A stretch of 64,000 bases of DNA, taken from Lunularia cruciata (Eukaryota > Streptophyta > Marchantiopsida > Lunulariales > Lunulariaceae). The first letter of the stretch is position 1. Each line of letters begins with the position of its first letter. Of this stretch, positions 35,893-49,179 are shown piece by piece. The stretch spans positions 34,534,001 through 34,598,000 of the forward strand of contig OX419760.1 in assembly GCA_948567375.1 (NCBI GenBank), given 5' to 3'. The notes below the pieces were generated by a model. That model saw only the letters and a list, made by a program, of their open reading frames with translations. It did not search any database and had not been told where the DNA came from. Made by a program: the position numbers and the translations under genes.

Positions 35893-36748
35893 AGGGAAAG
35901 ACAAGTCGCTCAGTATGAAATCTTGAAGCAACAAATTTGCTGATTCAAGACTAGAAATTATCCATGCTATGACAAGGGTAGTAGAGAAGGAACAAGAGCT
36001 CAATAGAGTAATGGAGAGTGTAGAAGAGAAGAAGCAACTGTGGCAACGGGAGTTGACAGTGAGATATAGGGAAGAAGAGAGATTACGAGGGTTACTTCGT
36101 AATCAGGAAGAGAAGGTTGTACAAAAGGAGAAGGAGAAGGAAACTGTGAAAGCCGAGTTCAAAGCAGAATTGGCAATGTACCGGGAAGATTGGCTTGCAG
36201 ATCAAGAGCGCAAAAGGAAGATGAGATTGGAGCCATTGAAGGAGATCATAATCAAGATGAATGCAATGCTGAGTACAGAGGCCAGTGTGCGTATTGAAGA
36301 GACGAGGTTGCACGAGTTGAAGTTGTTGGTGCAGAAGACAAGGAGGAGATATGCAAAGGACATAGATTTGAATGCATTGTTGATTAGTCTCAAAAATCAT
36401 GTAGATAGGAAGATATTAGAAGTGGAAGATAATATCACAATTAGATTAGACTTGGTAAAGGTGGAGATAGATAAACTTCGGAAAGATGTTAGAGCAAAAC
36501 CCGAAGTAGATGAAGTAGAAGTGTAGATGTCTTCGGAGTTATCATTGGAGACATTAGAGAAGAGTGGGTCAGAAGATAAGGAGTTAGATAGATTACCCAC
36601 TAGTGGAATTTCAGATCATGAAAAAGAATTGTTAGATTTGGTAGAAGATGTAGGAATTATGAAACCCGAGGACAAAGTAGTAGGAAGTAAAGTTACTTCG
36701 GGATCGGGTTTGAAAGCTGAAGAAGAAGTAGATATTGGATTGGATTAG
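35893..36748 (+). pseudogene. C-terminal part of the LTR-encoded coiled-coil protein, B2 copy
   Basis: An uninterrupted stretch of 185 codons (35,969-36,526), then a TAG and another 73 codons to 36,748. It is strongly charged and heptad-like (EKVVQKEKEKETVKAEFKAE), with a conserved VDRKILEVEDNI motif and the ending EEEVDIG before its last residues. Only the coiled-coil and tail parts are left. Confidence 0.75.
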
Positions 36749-37542
36749 TAACCAATTTGAGATTTGAATAGGCAGATATGAAGAGGTGCATTGTCATTTT
36801 GGATCTACAGGCTTGTAGAGTCAGAAGGAAGAGGTACCTCATGAAGATAATTATCAATTGCTTCACTATTTAAGAGTGGCATTTGCAGTCAGATGTTGTT
36901 TAGTGCTCATAATTTTTGAGAATAGATAAAGCAAAGTGCTGTGAAGCAGTGCTTGTTGCTTGAGCTTTATTCCAAGTATCAACTTTATGTTTGTGTTTGT
37001 GAGTGTGGGAGAAATTCAAAGTGCAAGTCAATGTGCTTGTTGGATGTTGGATTCCGTAGCCTTGATCTTCATTCTGTGTGTTTGATCCTGAGTGAAGTGC
37101 AATCGGAGCAATGCCTTGACAGATCTAAGAGGAATTGTAGTGTTGGTAGTATTCTGCATTTGTGAGTGCAGTGCGAAGTTGATGTGAAGCAATTTTGATC
37201 GAGGAAGTTGTGCCTTCAGTGGAGGGGTGGAACACAATTCTGAGGCAAAGTTGTTTGGTAGTGAAGTGTCATTTTTAGGAGAGCCTAAATCATCACAATC
37301 AAGATTGTTTGAAAAGATTTGATGGAGTTCTGATTATGGAGTGATAATTTGTGACAAGACTGCAAATCAGTGCTTGTTACTCTCTTTTGGGTGTGGTTTC
37401 TACTTGAGAGATTTAAGACGCAACCAAGAAGAACTGAAATTGTTACTTTGCTTTGTATTTAGACATTTTTGACTCGTATCTCTACAGGAACAAACTTTAC
37501 TTACCCAATTACCGCAAAAGTGATATTTGCCGGGTTGTCACA
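35893..37542 (+). mobile_element. Family B LTR fragment, copy B2
   Basis: Plus-strand 3' part of a B LTR, starting inside the reading frame at AGGGAAAGACAAG and ending at the canonical terminus GGGTTGTCACA. It belongs to the same subfamily as B3 (shared phrases such as VMESVEEKKQLWQREL). It abuts C2 on the right. Its 5' part is missing. Confidence 0.85.
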
Positions 37543-39927
37543 GAATGGAAATGGATAGTAGTCCTTCTTGGTAACATCATTGAGCTTCTTGTAATCCACA
37601 CATACCCAAAGCTTACCATTATTTTTCTTCACTATGAAAATTGGAGACACTCATTCTGAATTCTCCACCTCAAAGATAAATCCAGCTTCCTTGAGCTTAT
37701 CAATCTCCTCTTTCACAACCAAAGATATTGGTGGGCTAATGCAACGTTACTTTTGGCGGATTGGTCTTGCATGTGACTCCACCTCTATCTTGTGCTCCTC
37801 CAAGGTGACTTCTTTCAATCTTTGTAATTGAAAGCAAACACATGGATGAACTTGCAGAAAATCTCCTCAAATATCACCTTCTCCTCCTTGGTAACATTTG
37901 GGCCATACTTGAGGGTAGCAAACCTTCTCTCTATCTCCTCAAGTGTTACTGGTGATTTATTTGGGTCCTTCAAAACCTCTAGCTTAGGTGCAAAATCCAT
38001 AGCACACAAAGGATACACATGTGAATCAGATTTAGATTCATCCTCCTCTGTGGAAGTCTCCTCTTCCATGCTTGTGTCCACACCTAAAGCTCCTTCTTCA
38101 GAATCTAATTCCTAATAATCAGAAGATGTTGTATCTGAATGTGAAGTATTGGTGGTGTTAGTCACAAGAACTGTGACTCTATGGTTTGATGGACCAATCC
38201 TCAAGTACCCTTTGTGGCATCTATCCGTTGTGTGTGTTGCTCTCAACCATGGCCTCCCAAGAAGTAAGTCATAGCTTGAATCCTTCAAGACTTGGAAAGT
38301 CATGAGATTTTGAACTCCCATAACTGAAACTACCACCTTATCCATCACCCCTATTGGTCAAACTTGTTGCTTGTTTGCCATGCTCACCACAAATGTTGAA
38401 GGTCTTGAGAGTATCATACCTAACTTCTTCATCAACCTTTCTGACATGGCACTTACTGCTAATCCTCCATCAACCAATGCATCATTGATGTTGCGACCAT
38501 TCACTCTCACATCAATCTTGGATGTACGTTCACAAGCCTCCCATGGTGCTGGCTTGGCATCCACCATCCCCATTGATACTTGAGCTTTTGCCTTCTTCTT
38601 CCTTGCTCCTTGTAGAACTCAAACCACCTCTAAGCTCTTTTCTCAAGGTAGGGTTCAAAGCAATCAATTGGCCCACTGTGATATTAGCCTTGTGGCTACT
38701 AACATCCTCCAACACATTGTAGTTCCACTGTTGCTTTGAAATCAAGAAATCCTCCATCCCCAACTTCTTCCTTGGAGTCTTTGTTGTTGATGGTGTTGAG
38801 GTACGAGTGCTCCTAGTAGACATAAGAGTATCCTTGCTTGGAGTAAATCCTTGAGAAGAGTGAACATCCTCTGCAAAACTAGCTCTCTTCTTCTCTTGTG
38901 CCAAAAGCTCCAAATTAAGACCCTTGGAGTTTGAGAACTCTCCCTTCTCATACTTGCTCTCAACCACATCTATAGATGCTATCCCCTTACCTTTGTTTGG
39001 ATTAGGAGCCACTTGGGTTTCACTACCTCCCTCTTTCCCTCTTATTGGCTCCCTCATAACCCCTTCCTCCATGGTAAGTGGAATTTGGGCAATTCATTTG
39101 GATATGGCCTCTTCCTCCACAACCAGAACAATTTCTATCATTGAAATTGTTGGTTGGTTGGCCTCTTTTATATGGATAACTTCCATAAGTCCTAGGCCCT
39201 CTCCCCACATTCTGATCTACCTCTCTCTTCTCCCATAGTTGCACCACATTGATTTTGAGATCCGCAAGTTGTTCTATGATGGTTTGAAGTGGATCCTTTG
39301 GCAGAGGTGCAAGAACTGGAGCAACTACTACTTGTGGTACAACCCTTGCCACCAAAGTATCAGAAGTTTTACCATACTTGTAGCCTTGAGGAGGATGTAC
39401 AACCTCCTTCACCACCAAATCACTCTCAACTCCTTCCAAACTCTCCTCCATACAAATTGTGATCTTAATAGCTTCAACCTTGGAAAAAGTTTCTCATATC
39501 CTACCTTGCTTCTAATTTGTAGTCTCAACCCTCTTACAAAATTCTTGGTGAGCATGGCCCATATGCATGGCCCCTATGACTCTAACTTTTCCACTCTTTC
39601 CACATAGACTCTCACTTTCTCTCCATCTCCTTGTTTGAGAAAGGTAACCTCACTCATCAATTTCTCATAATTCTCATCTAGGAGAAAGTTCTCAATGAGT
39701 GTTGAAGTCAAACTCTCCCAAGACTCTTCTTCCCCATCTCTCCTCTCTCTCTTTTGGTATTCTGACTCATACCATGTAAGTGCTGCATCCTCAAAGAAAT
39801 CTGGTAATAATGAGGCCCACTCATTCTTCCTCCTCCCATTGTTTCCTATGCAAGCTCTCTTGAAGTCTCTCACAAAGGCCTCCACATCTTCTCCATCCTT
39901 GCCAAAGAAAACCGGAAGTTTCCCCAT
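37543..39927 (-). pseudogene. C2 Gag-protease remnant
   Basis: Starts MGKLPVFFGKDGEDVEAFV at 39,927 and follows C1 Gag with the capsid-like region (AALTWYESEYQKRERR). The zinc knuckle is CSGCGGRGHIQMNC. The protease-like DGGLAVSAM (Ser of DGGS lost) and LLLGRPWLRA follow. It is broken by frameshifts at about 39,560 and 39,470, by stops near 38,580 and 38,350, and then by truncation in the first RT block. Confidence 0.85.
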
Positions 39928-40154
39928 CTTAACCCCTCACTATCTTCTTTTCTCTCAAATTTTTTCTTTTTTTTTCTCACTCTATAACTAATAGAGTATG
40001 TACATGACTAACACTATTTGAGAATAATCCACCCTAGAGAACACAAAAGGTTCAAGTTGCTCCAAGATTTCTATAGCAACATCAAATCATAGAGTGCATA
40101 TTAATCAAACTCTCATGGATAGTTTATCCATAAGTTGAAAGATTATCTCCATCA

Positions 40155-40634
40155 CTAATCTTGAGAACTAGCTGATGAAGGTGGTAGTATTTCTATAGCT
40201 GTACTCAGAATCTCTCCAAGATCCTTCACCAAAGTCTCCAAAAATGCTTTTACTCCACTACACTCATGTCCTTTTGGAAGTCCTTCCACTCCACAAACCT
40301 CACACAACTCCTTGGTCTTAGATCTTTTCCCTCCCAATCTTGGTAAAGAAGGTCCAACATGCAAACCCAAGTCAAGTAAGCCTCTCCTTGTCCTCAATCT
40401 CTTGCTCTCAAAGGTCAATGGACATGAACTTGCCTTATGTCCTTTCTCTCTACATAGAAAGCACTTAGACTCACTCTTTCCTCCAAGTGGTGTAGGTTTT
40501 TGGATCCTCTCAACACTCTCTTCAAATTCTATTGAAAACTCTCTTTTCCTCAAATCCACCCCTACAATCACCTTAAACCTTACATAGTCTTAATTTCCAC
40601 TCTTGATGACCTTCCATGTTCCCAAGATGAATCT
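40155..40634 (-). pseudogene. C2 ORF1 remnant (two zinc clusters)
   Basis: 138 codons match C1 ORF1, including CFLCREKGHKASSC and CEVCGVEGLPKGHEC. A small deletion near 40,575-40,590 disconnects it from its start. Both zinc clusters are conserved between C1 and C2 apart from a Gly-to-Arg change, which argues that ORF1 was a real protein. Confidence 0.75.
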
Positions 40635-40639
40635 AAACA

Positions 40640-40843
40640 CTCATATTACGATGGTACTCATCATCCTTTCATTTGCAACTATCTCTCTCTCATTGAGTTC
40701 TCTAGTGAGCAACGTCTTGAGTCTTGGAGTGTTAGCCTTGGAGGAGAATGATGGAGTTGGGGTTCCTTTCCTTCTTAGTCCATGGTGCGCTACCATAATA
40801 GCCATCAGAGGTTCATCATGAGTGAGAGATAGGCCGGCCCACA
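40640..40843 (+). repeat. inverted fragment of a family C LTR
   Basis: Reverse complement of about 56,141-56,340 of the C1 LTR, ending GGCCGGCCCACA at the LTR terminus. It lies in opposite orientation to the adjoining C2 coding region, so it belongs to a different insertion or to an inversion. Confidence 0.85.
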
Positions 40844-40981
40844 AAGCAATGTTATGCACCATGGGTTTCAGCATTGACTATTGGGAGGAGATAGCCTCCT
40901 ATAGACCAGGTTGGCAGTTTGGTGAGGGATGGGTATATCGCCTACCAATATGCTCTTTAGTATTTGTAGTCTTGGCTCACT
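40844..40981 (+). mobile_element. Family A fragment A4 (about 140 bp)
   Basis: Plus-strand sequence matching 34,030-34,170 of A2 in reverse, the stretch after the retropepsin (ATGGGTTT..CATTGACTATTGGG). It is cut on the right at CTCACT by the terminus of A3, showing that A3 inserted into an older A copy. Confidence 0.82.
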
Positions 40982-41639
40982 TGTCATGCATATATACATC
41001 GCCACGCAACATACATCACTGTCAACATCATACACAATAGAAGCACAACTCACACATAAGTCATACATAGATTCTAAAGTGCCACAATGATCAGATCGTT
41101 TACCACTCGAATCAATGGAACTCAGATCAATACTTGATCTGATCCTCAACAACTTGCCAACAACAAGGCACCCATTACAGTCAAGCCACACCCACTCTAG
41201 CTAAGAGACTCCAGGTGATGCTCGCCGGCTTTTTGTCCACTCTAGCCAGGAACTCGAAGGCTCAACATCAAAGAAGTGAGCTCTCTGGAGCTGCACTCCT
41301 AGGGTATACCCCTGATTTCGACCTAAGTCTCCTCCCAACAGTCCCGCTGATGGCACACCCGACGGTGCAGATGGTGCAAGTGATAGTAGGCCCCGCCATG
41401 AAGTCAATACCCTAAACTTGAAATCTGACCATAGGAAAGTAGTCTATGAGTAATTGCCAAAATGCCTCTAACTACTATCATTGGAACTCCAGTGTCCGAG
41501 CATCTAGATGTGACACTACAAATGGTGTGATAGTTGTCATGCGTATATACATCGCTACACAACATACATCGCTGTCAACATCATACACAATAGAAGCACA
41601 ACTCACACATAAGTCATACATAGACTCTAAAGTGCCATA
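40982..41639 (-). repeat. A3 3' LTR (putative), 658 bp
   Basis: Same design as in A1 and A2, with terminal direct repeats at 40,982-41,095 and 41,535-41,639. The first bases are TATGGCAC where A2 has TGTGGCAC, one transition at the LTR start. Confidence 0.7.
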
Positions 41640-41825
41640 ACCGCTGCCCTAGCTGGTGGTTAGGTCCCTCTAACTCCAAATAGCCATTTACTCTAAGTAT
41701 ATGGTGTACTCTATGATGGGCAAAGATCAGGAGGCTGAGTGCTATGGAGCCTCATTGTTAGTCGCCTATCTGCAATCTATACCATATAAAGAATGAACTA
41801 GCTATAGGTCAAGTACATCTAGGAC

Positions 41826-44800
41826 ATAACCACTGTCCCTGAGTAACCACCGTGAGGGGAGGAGTCATACATGCCATATGCTATCCTCTCGAACAGCTAT
41901 CACACACTACCATAGTAGCAGCTCCACCAGAAGAGCCACATAACATACACCTCAAGCTTGCACGTACAAGTGCCAAGCTTGGGTCCATAGTACCATCAAT
42001 ATTTGGGAGGTGGCATGGCACACAATTGCGCACATGGTCCTTCCAAAAAACACCATCACGTCCTTCTAACACAAGGACTCCAGATGGCAAAACCTCATGC
42101 ACTCTCAAGATAGTGCGGCCTGTCAAAACATCAAGTGTTGTCGGTGTTGTTTGCTGTAGATATACATAGTCGACTGGATGCAATTGACGGATCGAGGGTC
42201 TATAACCTCCTCCTTGAATGGTAGCATAGAGTAAAGTATCTCTATGCTGAGCAATTGCCAAGTTCTCAAAGGCCATTGGCATCACTCTCCAAAAGATCTC
42301 TGCCCATTGAGAACATGCGCTCATCCATACATCTGGGTCATCCAAGTCCACAACTATAGTAGCATCTCAACAAATGGCTGCAAGCAAATCTGGGTCTTGT
42401 TCATAGAGTAGAAAGTACAGAGAGAAAGATGCTAAGGAGGCTTGCCAGCTGAACCAATAGCCCATGGCCAACCAAGGTAACTAGAGATCCCAATCTCCCA
42501 AGTGGCCTCTCTGCAAACCATACTTTTGCAATCCTCTCTTCACCGTCTGAACCACTTTCTCTGCTAAGCCATCTACCTCAGGGTGATCTTGGGATGTAGT
42601 ACGATGATCAATCAAAGCCTTGTCACACAAGACCTGAAACTCTCCCAAGAACTCTGTACCCTGATTAGTCAAAACCTCAACTGGTGCACCAAAATGACTA
42701 AGAACTTGATCTAGGAATGAGTAAGCTATCCCTTCACTAGACTTGTCAGGAAATGCCACCAACTCAATCCACTTGGAGAAGTGCTCCACCATCACCAAAA
42801 CATACTGATGATGTCTCATAGTCAGCGGAAAAGGTCCAACAAAGTCCAAACTCCAACAATAACCCAATCCCATGATAAGTAATGGGTGTAATTGTGGTGT
42901 AGGAGCATTGAATGATGCTCTAACTCAATCACAAACCACACATCTGCCAACAAATTGTTGTACCTTGGTCTGCACACTACACCACCAATAATGACTCTAG
43001 AGTAAGCTATATGTACGCTTGACTCCAAAATGTCCTAGCTCCTTGTGAGCATGACAAACTAACTGTGGTCTCTGAGATGGAAGTGGTACTACTTGCACTC
43101 TACCATCCTCCCATACACGCACAAAGTGTCTGCCCTCCTATCTGAACCATCGGGCTTGCTGAAGAACACGAACTCTCTCCTTGGCCTCAATTGTGCCACC
43201 CACAACACCAGCGCAAAGATAGTCATCACTAAGACATCATCATGAATGTCTTGCTGAACTATACCAATATCTTTGCTCTCTGAATCTATGACCTCCATAA
43301 CTCCTCCTGTATGCGCTGAGAGAGATACCACCAAAGCCTCAGAAAATATACACAGAAAGGCAGATGCATGCCAACCTGGCACATCTCCTCATCTGTCTCA
43401 CCATGCCAACGTGCTCCAGTTTGATCCTGCTGGTTGGGACATGGGTTTCTTCTACTCAACCCATTTGCATCACGGTTCACCACTCCAGGTCTGTGAACAA
43501 CCGTGAAATCATACTCCTATAAAATCAGAGCCCATCGTGCAAGCTTCCCTGAAAGCTTGTTGGACTCCATCAACCACTTCAGTGGCTGATGATCAGTGAT
43601 GAGAGTGAAGGGGTTACCAAATTGGTAACATCAAAAATGTGCTACTGCCCACACTACTGCCAAGCACTCTCCCTCATATGAACTATACTTTGCCTCTGTT
43701 GAATTGTTGGAGCGACTAGCATAGGCCACCACAAACTCCCTCACCTCATCATCATGCTGGGTGAGCACCACTCCAAGCCCCAACATACTCCAATCAGTAT
43801 GTTGAACCTGAAATGGTCATCCTTTGATCGGTCTCCTCAAAATAGGAGCAAATGTCAACCTCTCCTTGAGCTCTACAAAAGCTCTCTCTTGCTCATCTCC
43901 CCAACACCACTCTTGTGTAAGCTTGGTCAGCTTTGTCAAGGCCTTGGCAATGGCACTAAATCCTCTAACATAGCGGCAATAGAACTTTGCCAACCCAAGG
44001 AATGCTTGCACTCTGCTCACATCCGTAGGCTGAGGAATACGTGCAATAGCCTCCACCTTGGTCTGCTGAACACCAAGTCCTCCGGGGTAGATAGTGTGAC
44101 CCAAATACTCAACCTGCTCGTGGAAGAACCTACACTTCCCAAGATGTAATTTGAGTCCATGAGATCTCAACCTCTCAAACACCTCCAACAATTGTCTCTC
44201 ATGCTACTCCACAGTAGTGCTATAGACCAAAATGTCATCAATATAACAATGAGCAAAATCCAATCCAACTAGGATCCTATCCATGACCCTCTGGAACTCA
44301 GCAAGAGTGTTCTTCAACCCAAACGGTAAGAACCTCCACTAATATAACACATCCTTGCCGTGAGGATCAATAGCCCAAAATGTTTTCTTGGACTTATCCT
44401 CCTCCTTGATTGGCAACTGATGATATCCTACTCAAAGATCCAAAGTATTGAAGACCTTTGCATGCCCAATCACATCAAAAATCTCCTCTGTTGTAGGCAT
44501 GGCATACCGATCAGCCCTAGTCTGTTGGTTGATAGAATGGTAATCTCCACACATCCGCCTATCTGTATAATTGCCATGTATATCCTTCTTGGCTACCATC
44601 ACTATCGCTGATGCATATTCTCCATGTGAAATCTCCACCAAACCAACCTCAAAAAGGTCACTAGTCCGGCTCTAAATCAATATCCTCCATGTCACTATAG
44701 CAATAAGAATATCAGAAAATTGTTGTATTGCTCGTCAACTCAATCCGTATACCAAGTCCCTTTAAAGCACCCAAATCCTTCATCCTGAAGGCAAAACAAC

Positions 44801-46179
44801 TCATGTGACTCCTCAAGAACCTCCAAACCCTTCGTCTTTCCTCTCTAGTAAGCTTGGGTCCAAGATCTAGCTCCCAAGTATCCTCTATAACTGTTGTAAG
44901 AGTAGAAGACGTACTGATTGGTTGCTAAACTGGGCCCTTGGGAGCAATAGTATCATGCTCCTGACCACTAGAGGTCCCAACCTCTGTGTGAAAAACTCCC
45001 TCCACTCTGGCTGCAAGTTCCACATGTCCTCTAGCTGGATCTCAAGTGGACCAAGGGTGTAATCCAAGTAGCCCACGCTCACCTGGATGGACTCCAAGTA
45101 GACCACTCTCCCTAGTAGCTATTGGTTGTCCCAAGAATACCCTATCCACTCGGTCCATCACCCCCAACTTATGCCTGAATTGTCTCAATAGGCATAGGGC
45201 TCACAAGTATCTGAGTGGTGATGCCTATCAAGCGCATCCTACGTTGCTCTGCCAAGCCAAGGCTCACAATCTAGGTCAAACAGTTCAGGTCCATACCCTA
45301 ACCTAGCACTTGATGCCTGGATGCCTCTAACACTATTGAAACAGTGGTAATACCGGTATGAAAATCCATTGCACGCTCTCTCTCATTAGCATTGGGCTCC
45401 ACCAACTACTGTAACTGTGAGTCCCAAACAAGTCCAAGTCCTCCCTCTCAAAACGCATGAGAGCCTGGGAAACTCATTAGTGTGGGAAATGCAGCTCTAG
45501 GCTGTCCCACTAGGTTCACCATTGCCATAGGTGACCTATCAGCCACTACCACCATTTGAGACTGACTCTCGACATCCAAGATGTCATCAACAAGGATGTG
45601 GTCAAGTCATTGAATCTCATCATAAGCACGCTGTAAAACCTCTCTAGGTAAGAGATTCGTCCACCAAAGACAAAGATGATGAGCCCGTGATCTCACTCTA
45701 GCTGCATCTAACAATACAACAGGTTCCATCTAAGAATGGACCTGTTTTTGTACTCACCACCACTCTGGTGCAAGAATCACCCATCAAAGGCATGTTCTCC
45801 AAAAGGTAAGCTAGAGAAACAGACTGATGAACCTAGAGATGTCATAGTATCCGTAACATCTCCCAAAACACACCAGAATGAGGATCTTGAAGACCCAAAC
45901 CACGGCCCGCACGTGTATGTCCCTAACATGGCCATCTAGAAAGCACCAAGTGAATAGGCCCATGTCTCTCTAGGTCATGCGCTGCTAGTAAGGAAATGTC
46001 TGCTGGTAGGGCCTTCTGGTAACCTCTAACTACTGACATTGATAATAACTCCAAATACCGATAGGCCAAGTGTGCCACATGATGTAAAGAGAATTGCCTA
46101 GCAGTCTCATCTCTCCCTACATACAAGTACCTCTGTACTCGTATACCCGCCTGTAATACCGCAACTAGTCCGTGCTAAT
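41826..46179 (-). pseudogene. A3 polyprotein remnant: methyltransferase, RT, RNase H, IN, PHD
   Basis: Read on the minus strand. Methyltransferase runs from 46,179 down to about 45,300, with catalytic Cys codon 45,926-45,928 followed by TAG 45,923-45,925. RT starts near 44,750 (TGA at 44,432-44,434) and RNase H ends with TAG at 43,517-43,519. Integrase spans about 43,020-42,200 and the PHD finger about 41,830-41,970 (CMLCGSSGGAATMVVCDSC, then a stop in place of Trp, then HMAC). The piece 53,658-53,887 supplies the sequence before motif I, including LLELFGEIS. The YQKALP and LQAGI glutamines are intact here although A2 has stops there. Confidence 0.85.
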
Positions 46180-46972
46180 TGTGACAACCTGGCAAATATC
46201 ACTTTTGCGGTAATCGGGTAAGTAAAGTTTGTTCCCGCAAAGATACGAGTTAGAATTGGTCAAATACAAAGTCAAACAATAACAATGTAGTTCTTCTTGG
46301 TTGCATCTTTAATCTCTCAGGTAGAAACCACACCCAAAAGAGAGTAACAAGCACTGACTCGCAGTCTTGTCACAAATCAGCACTCCTTAATCACAACTCC
46401 ATCAATTCTTTCCAAACAATCTTGATTGTGATGATTCAGGCTCTCCCAAAAATGGCACTTCACTGTAAAACTGCAAAATGACTTCACCTCAAAATTGTGT
46501 TCCACCTCTCCATTGAAGGCACAACTTCCTTGATCAAAATTGCTTCACATCAACTTTGCACTGCACTCACAAATGTAGAATACTACCAACACTACAATTC
46601 CTCTTAGATCTATCAAGGCATTGCTTTGATTGCACTTCACTCATGATCAAACACACAAAATGAAGATCAAGGCTGTGGAATCCAACATCCAACAAGCACA
46701 ATGACTTGCACTTTGAATTTCTCCACACAATCACAAAGTTGATACTTGGAATCAAGCTTAAGCGACAAGCACTACTTCACAACACTTTGCTTTATCTATT
46801 CTCAGAAATTATGAGCACTGAACAACATGATATTGTGAATGCCACTCTTAAATAGTGAAGCAATTGACAATTATCTTCCTAATGTTCCTCTTCCCAATGA
46901 CTCTATAAACCTACAGATCCAAATTGACAATGCACCTCTTCATATCTGCCTATTCAAATCTCAAATTGGTTT

Positions 46973-49129
46973 CTAATCCAATCCGATGTCTACTTCTTCT
47001 TCGGCTTTCAAACCCAAACCCGAAGTAACTTTACTTTGTACTATTCTATCCTTGGGTTTCATAACTCCTACATCCTCTACCAGATCTAATAATTCTCTTT
47101 CTTGATCTGAAATTTCACTAGTGTGTAATCTATCTAACTCCTTATCTGCTGACCCATTCTTCTCTAATGTCTCCATTGCTAACTCCGAAGTCATCTGTAC
47201 TCCTACTTTGTCTACTTTGGGTTTGGCTCTGACATCCTTCCAAAGTTTCTCTATCTCTAATTTCACTAAGTCTAATCTAATTGCAATATTATCTTCCACT
47301 TCTAATATCTTCCTATCTACCCGAGTTCTTAGACTGATCAACAAGGTATTCAAATCTGTGCTTCTGCTTGTCTTCTCCTCGTCTCATGCACCAACAACTT
47401 CAATTTCGTGCAGCCTTGTCTCTTCAATCCAAATGCCGGCCTCTGCACTTAGCATCGCGTTCATTCTGAGGACAATCTCCTTCAGTGGCTCCAATCAAAT
47501 CTTCCTTTCTTGTTCCCAATCTGCAAGCCAATCCTCCCTGTACATTGCCAACTCCGCTTTGAACTCGGCTTTCATTGTTTCTTTCTCCTTCTCCTTCTAC
47601 TCAATCTTCTCCTCCTGATTACGAAGTAACTCCCATAATCTCTCCTCTTCTCTATATTGCACTACCAACTCCCTTTGCCAGAGTTGCTTCTTCTCCTCTA
47701 CACTCTCCATCACTCTATCAAGCTCTTGTTCCTTTGCTGCTACCCTCGCCATAGCATGGATAATTTCTATTCTTGAATCAGCAGACTACTGCTTCAAGAT
47801 CTCATACTTTGCTACTTGTCTTTCCCTCGCTATGTCACTCTTCTTAACAAGATCCTCTCGATACATTACCTCTCTCTTCAAGTCTTCAATTACTTGATTC
47901 TTCACTACTGACTCCCCTCGCAGTACTTCCCTTTCCTCCTCACCTCGGGTTATAATCGCCTTCAACTCCGAGTTCTCTTCTTCTAATCTTGACAACACCT
48001 GCAAAACAATCTTCACCTCTGGACATGTAGACTGCATCTCCTTCTTCCTGTGCTCCAACTTCACCAGCAATGGACACACAATCTCCCGCAAGTACTCCAC
48101 TCCATTACTCACAACTACTTCCTCCTACGTCGCAATCTCCCTTCTCACTTCTTGTTCTCCCAATACTTGCCTTTGTCTCCACAGTCTTTGTATCGGAATC
48201 GACGCCTCACTTCCTGAGCTAGCATTTACTTCTTCCTTCACCTTACTTGGACCCGCTTCATACTTTGCCTTGCGTCTTGAACAAAATTCCCTTTGAAGTG
48301 CGATCTTCTTCTCTTCGGGCTCAGGTATCTCGTCCTCCAACTTCATATTTTCTTCTGGCTCGAGCGCCACCTGAACTTCTTCTTCTTCCTCCACACCAAC
48401 TGGTACTGACGTCATTTCTCCACCTTCATCACTGTCGCTACTTGTATCCCCACTTTGCAGTGTTAGCTCTAGTTCCTCCTTGTGTTCCGAGTCTTTGGAC
48501 TTGCACTCGGCTTGGCCTTTCGAGTCTTCATCTTCTGATGCGATCACCACCATGCCTCTTCTCGGGTTTCCTCTCCTGGTCTTCCGAGGTCTTGTCTTGT
48601 CTTTGGCTTTGCCATGCCAACTTTGCTTCTTTGTCTTTGGAGTACTCACTTCTATTTCCACTCTTCCCCATCTTTGCATAGTACTCGTCTGTGCTCCAAA
48701 TTTGAAGGATATACTGCTGCTCCTCTATATCGACTTCTCTTCTCAAGTCGGGATGGAAGTGCGATACCATTCAATTTTGCTCCACCGCGTTCAGCAAATT
48801 TAACCCGAGGTAAAAATGTGCTGCAAACGGCATGATGTAATGTGGAGGTGACTTATCCTGCAGATTCCACACCATTTGTCACGTCCTCCCATGGAAGCAC
48901 CTCGCCCAATTGATTGGTTCTCCTACAAATAGCTTATGGAAGAACACCGCTTGGTGTTTCATCACATAAGTCGTTCTCTCCGGCTTCAGGATTGCCATGA
49001 GAGCACTCACGATCCCTCTCTTCACTAGATCCTTGTAACTCTCAACCTTGTATCCGTTCTTTGTTCTCTTTGAAGAGAACACGTCTCTCACTTCTTGAGT
49101 TTCTTCTGCTACTTCTCCCTTACCCAAGA
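46973..49129 (-). pseudogene. LTR-encoded coiled-coil protein, B3 copy (3' part)
   Basis: Minus-strand frames follow the same order as in B4. They include a middle block (RTKNGYKVESYKDLVKRGIV, then KHQAVFFHKLF), an acidic tract (LQSGDTSSDSDEGGEM) and coiled coil, ending EEEVDIGLD at 46,973. The N-terminal part continues beyond B4 at 52,832-53,640. It represents a subfamily shared with B2 and differs clearly from B1, B4 and B5 in the coiled coil. Frameshifts and stops are present. Confidence 0.72.
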
Positions 49130-49179
49130 AGGTGTGTGGTACCCACATTTTTTTTATGGTTAGTAGGGTTTAAGAGACG

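Larger units (their letters stand above)
37543..40639 (-). mobile_element. Family C element, copy C2, truncated at both ends
   Basis: Matches C1 from the start of RT (37,543, where B2 abuts) through protease and Gag to ORF1 and a few leader bases (40,639). RT core, RNase H, integrase and both flanking LTRs are missing. It is clearly older than C1: a deletion of about 55 bp in Gag near 39,550, plus several stops. Confidence 0.88.
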
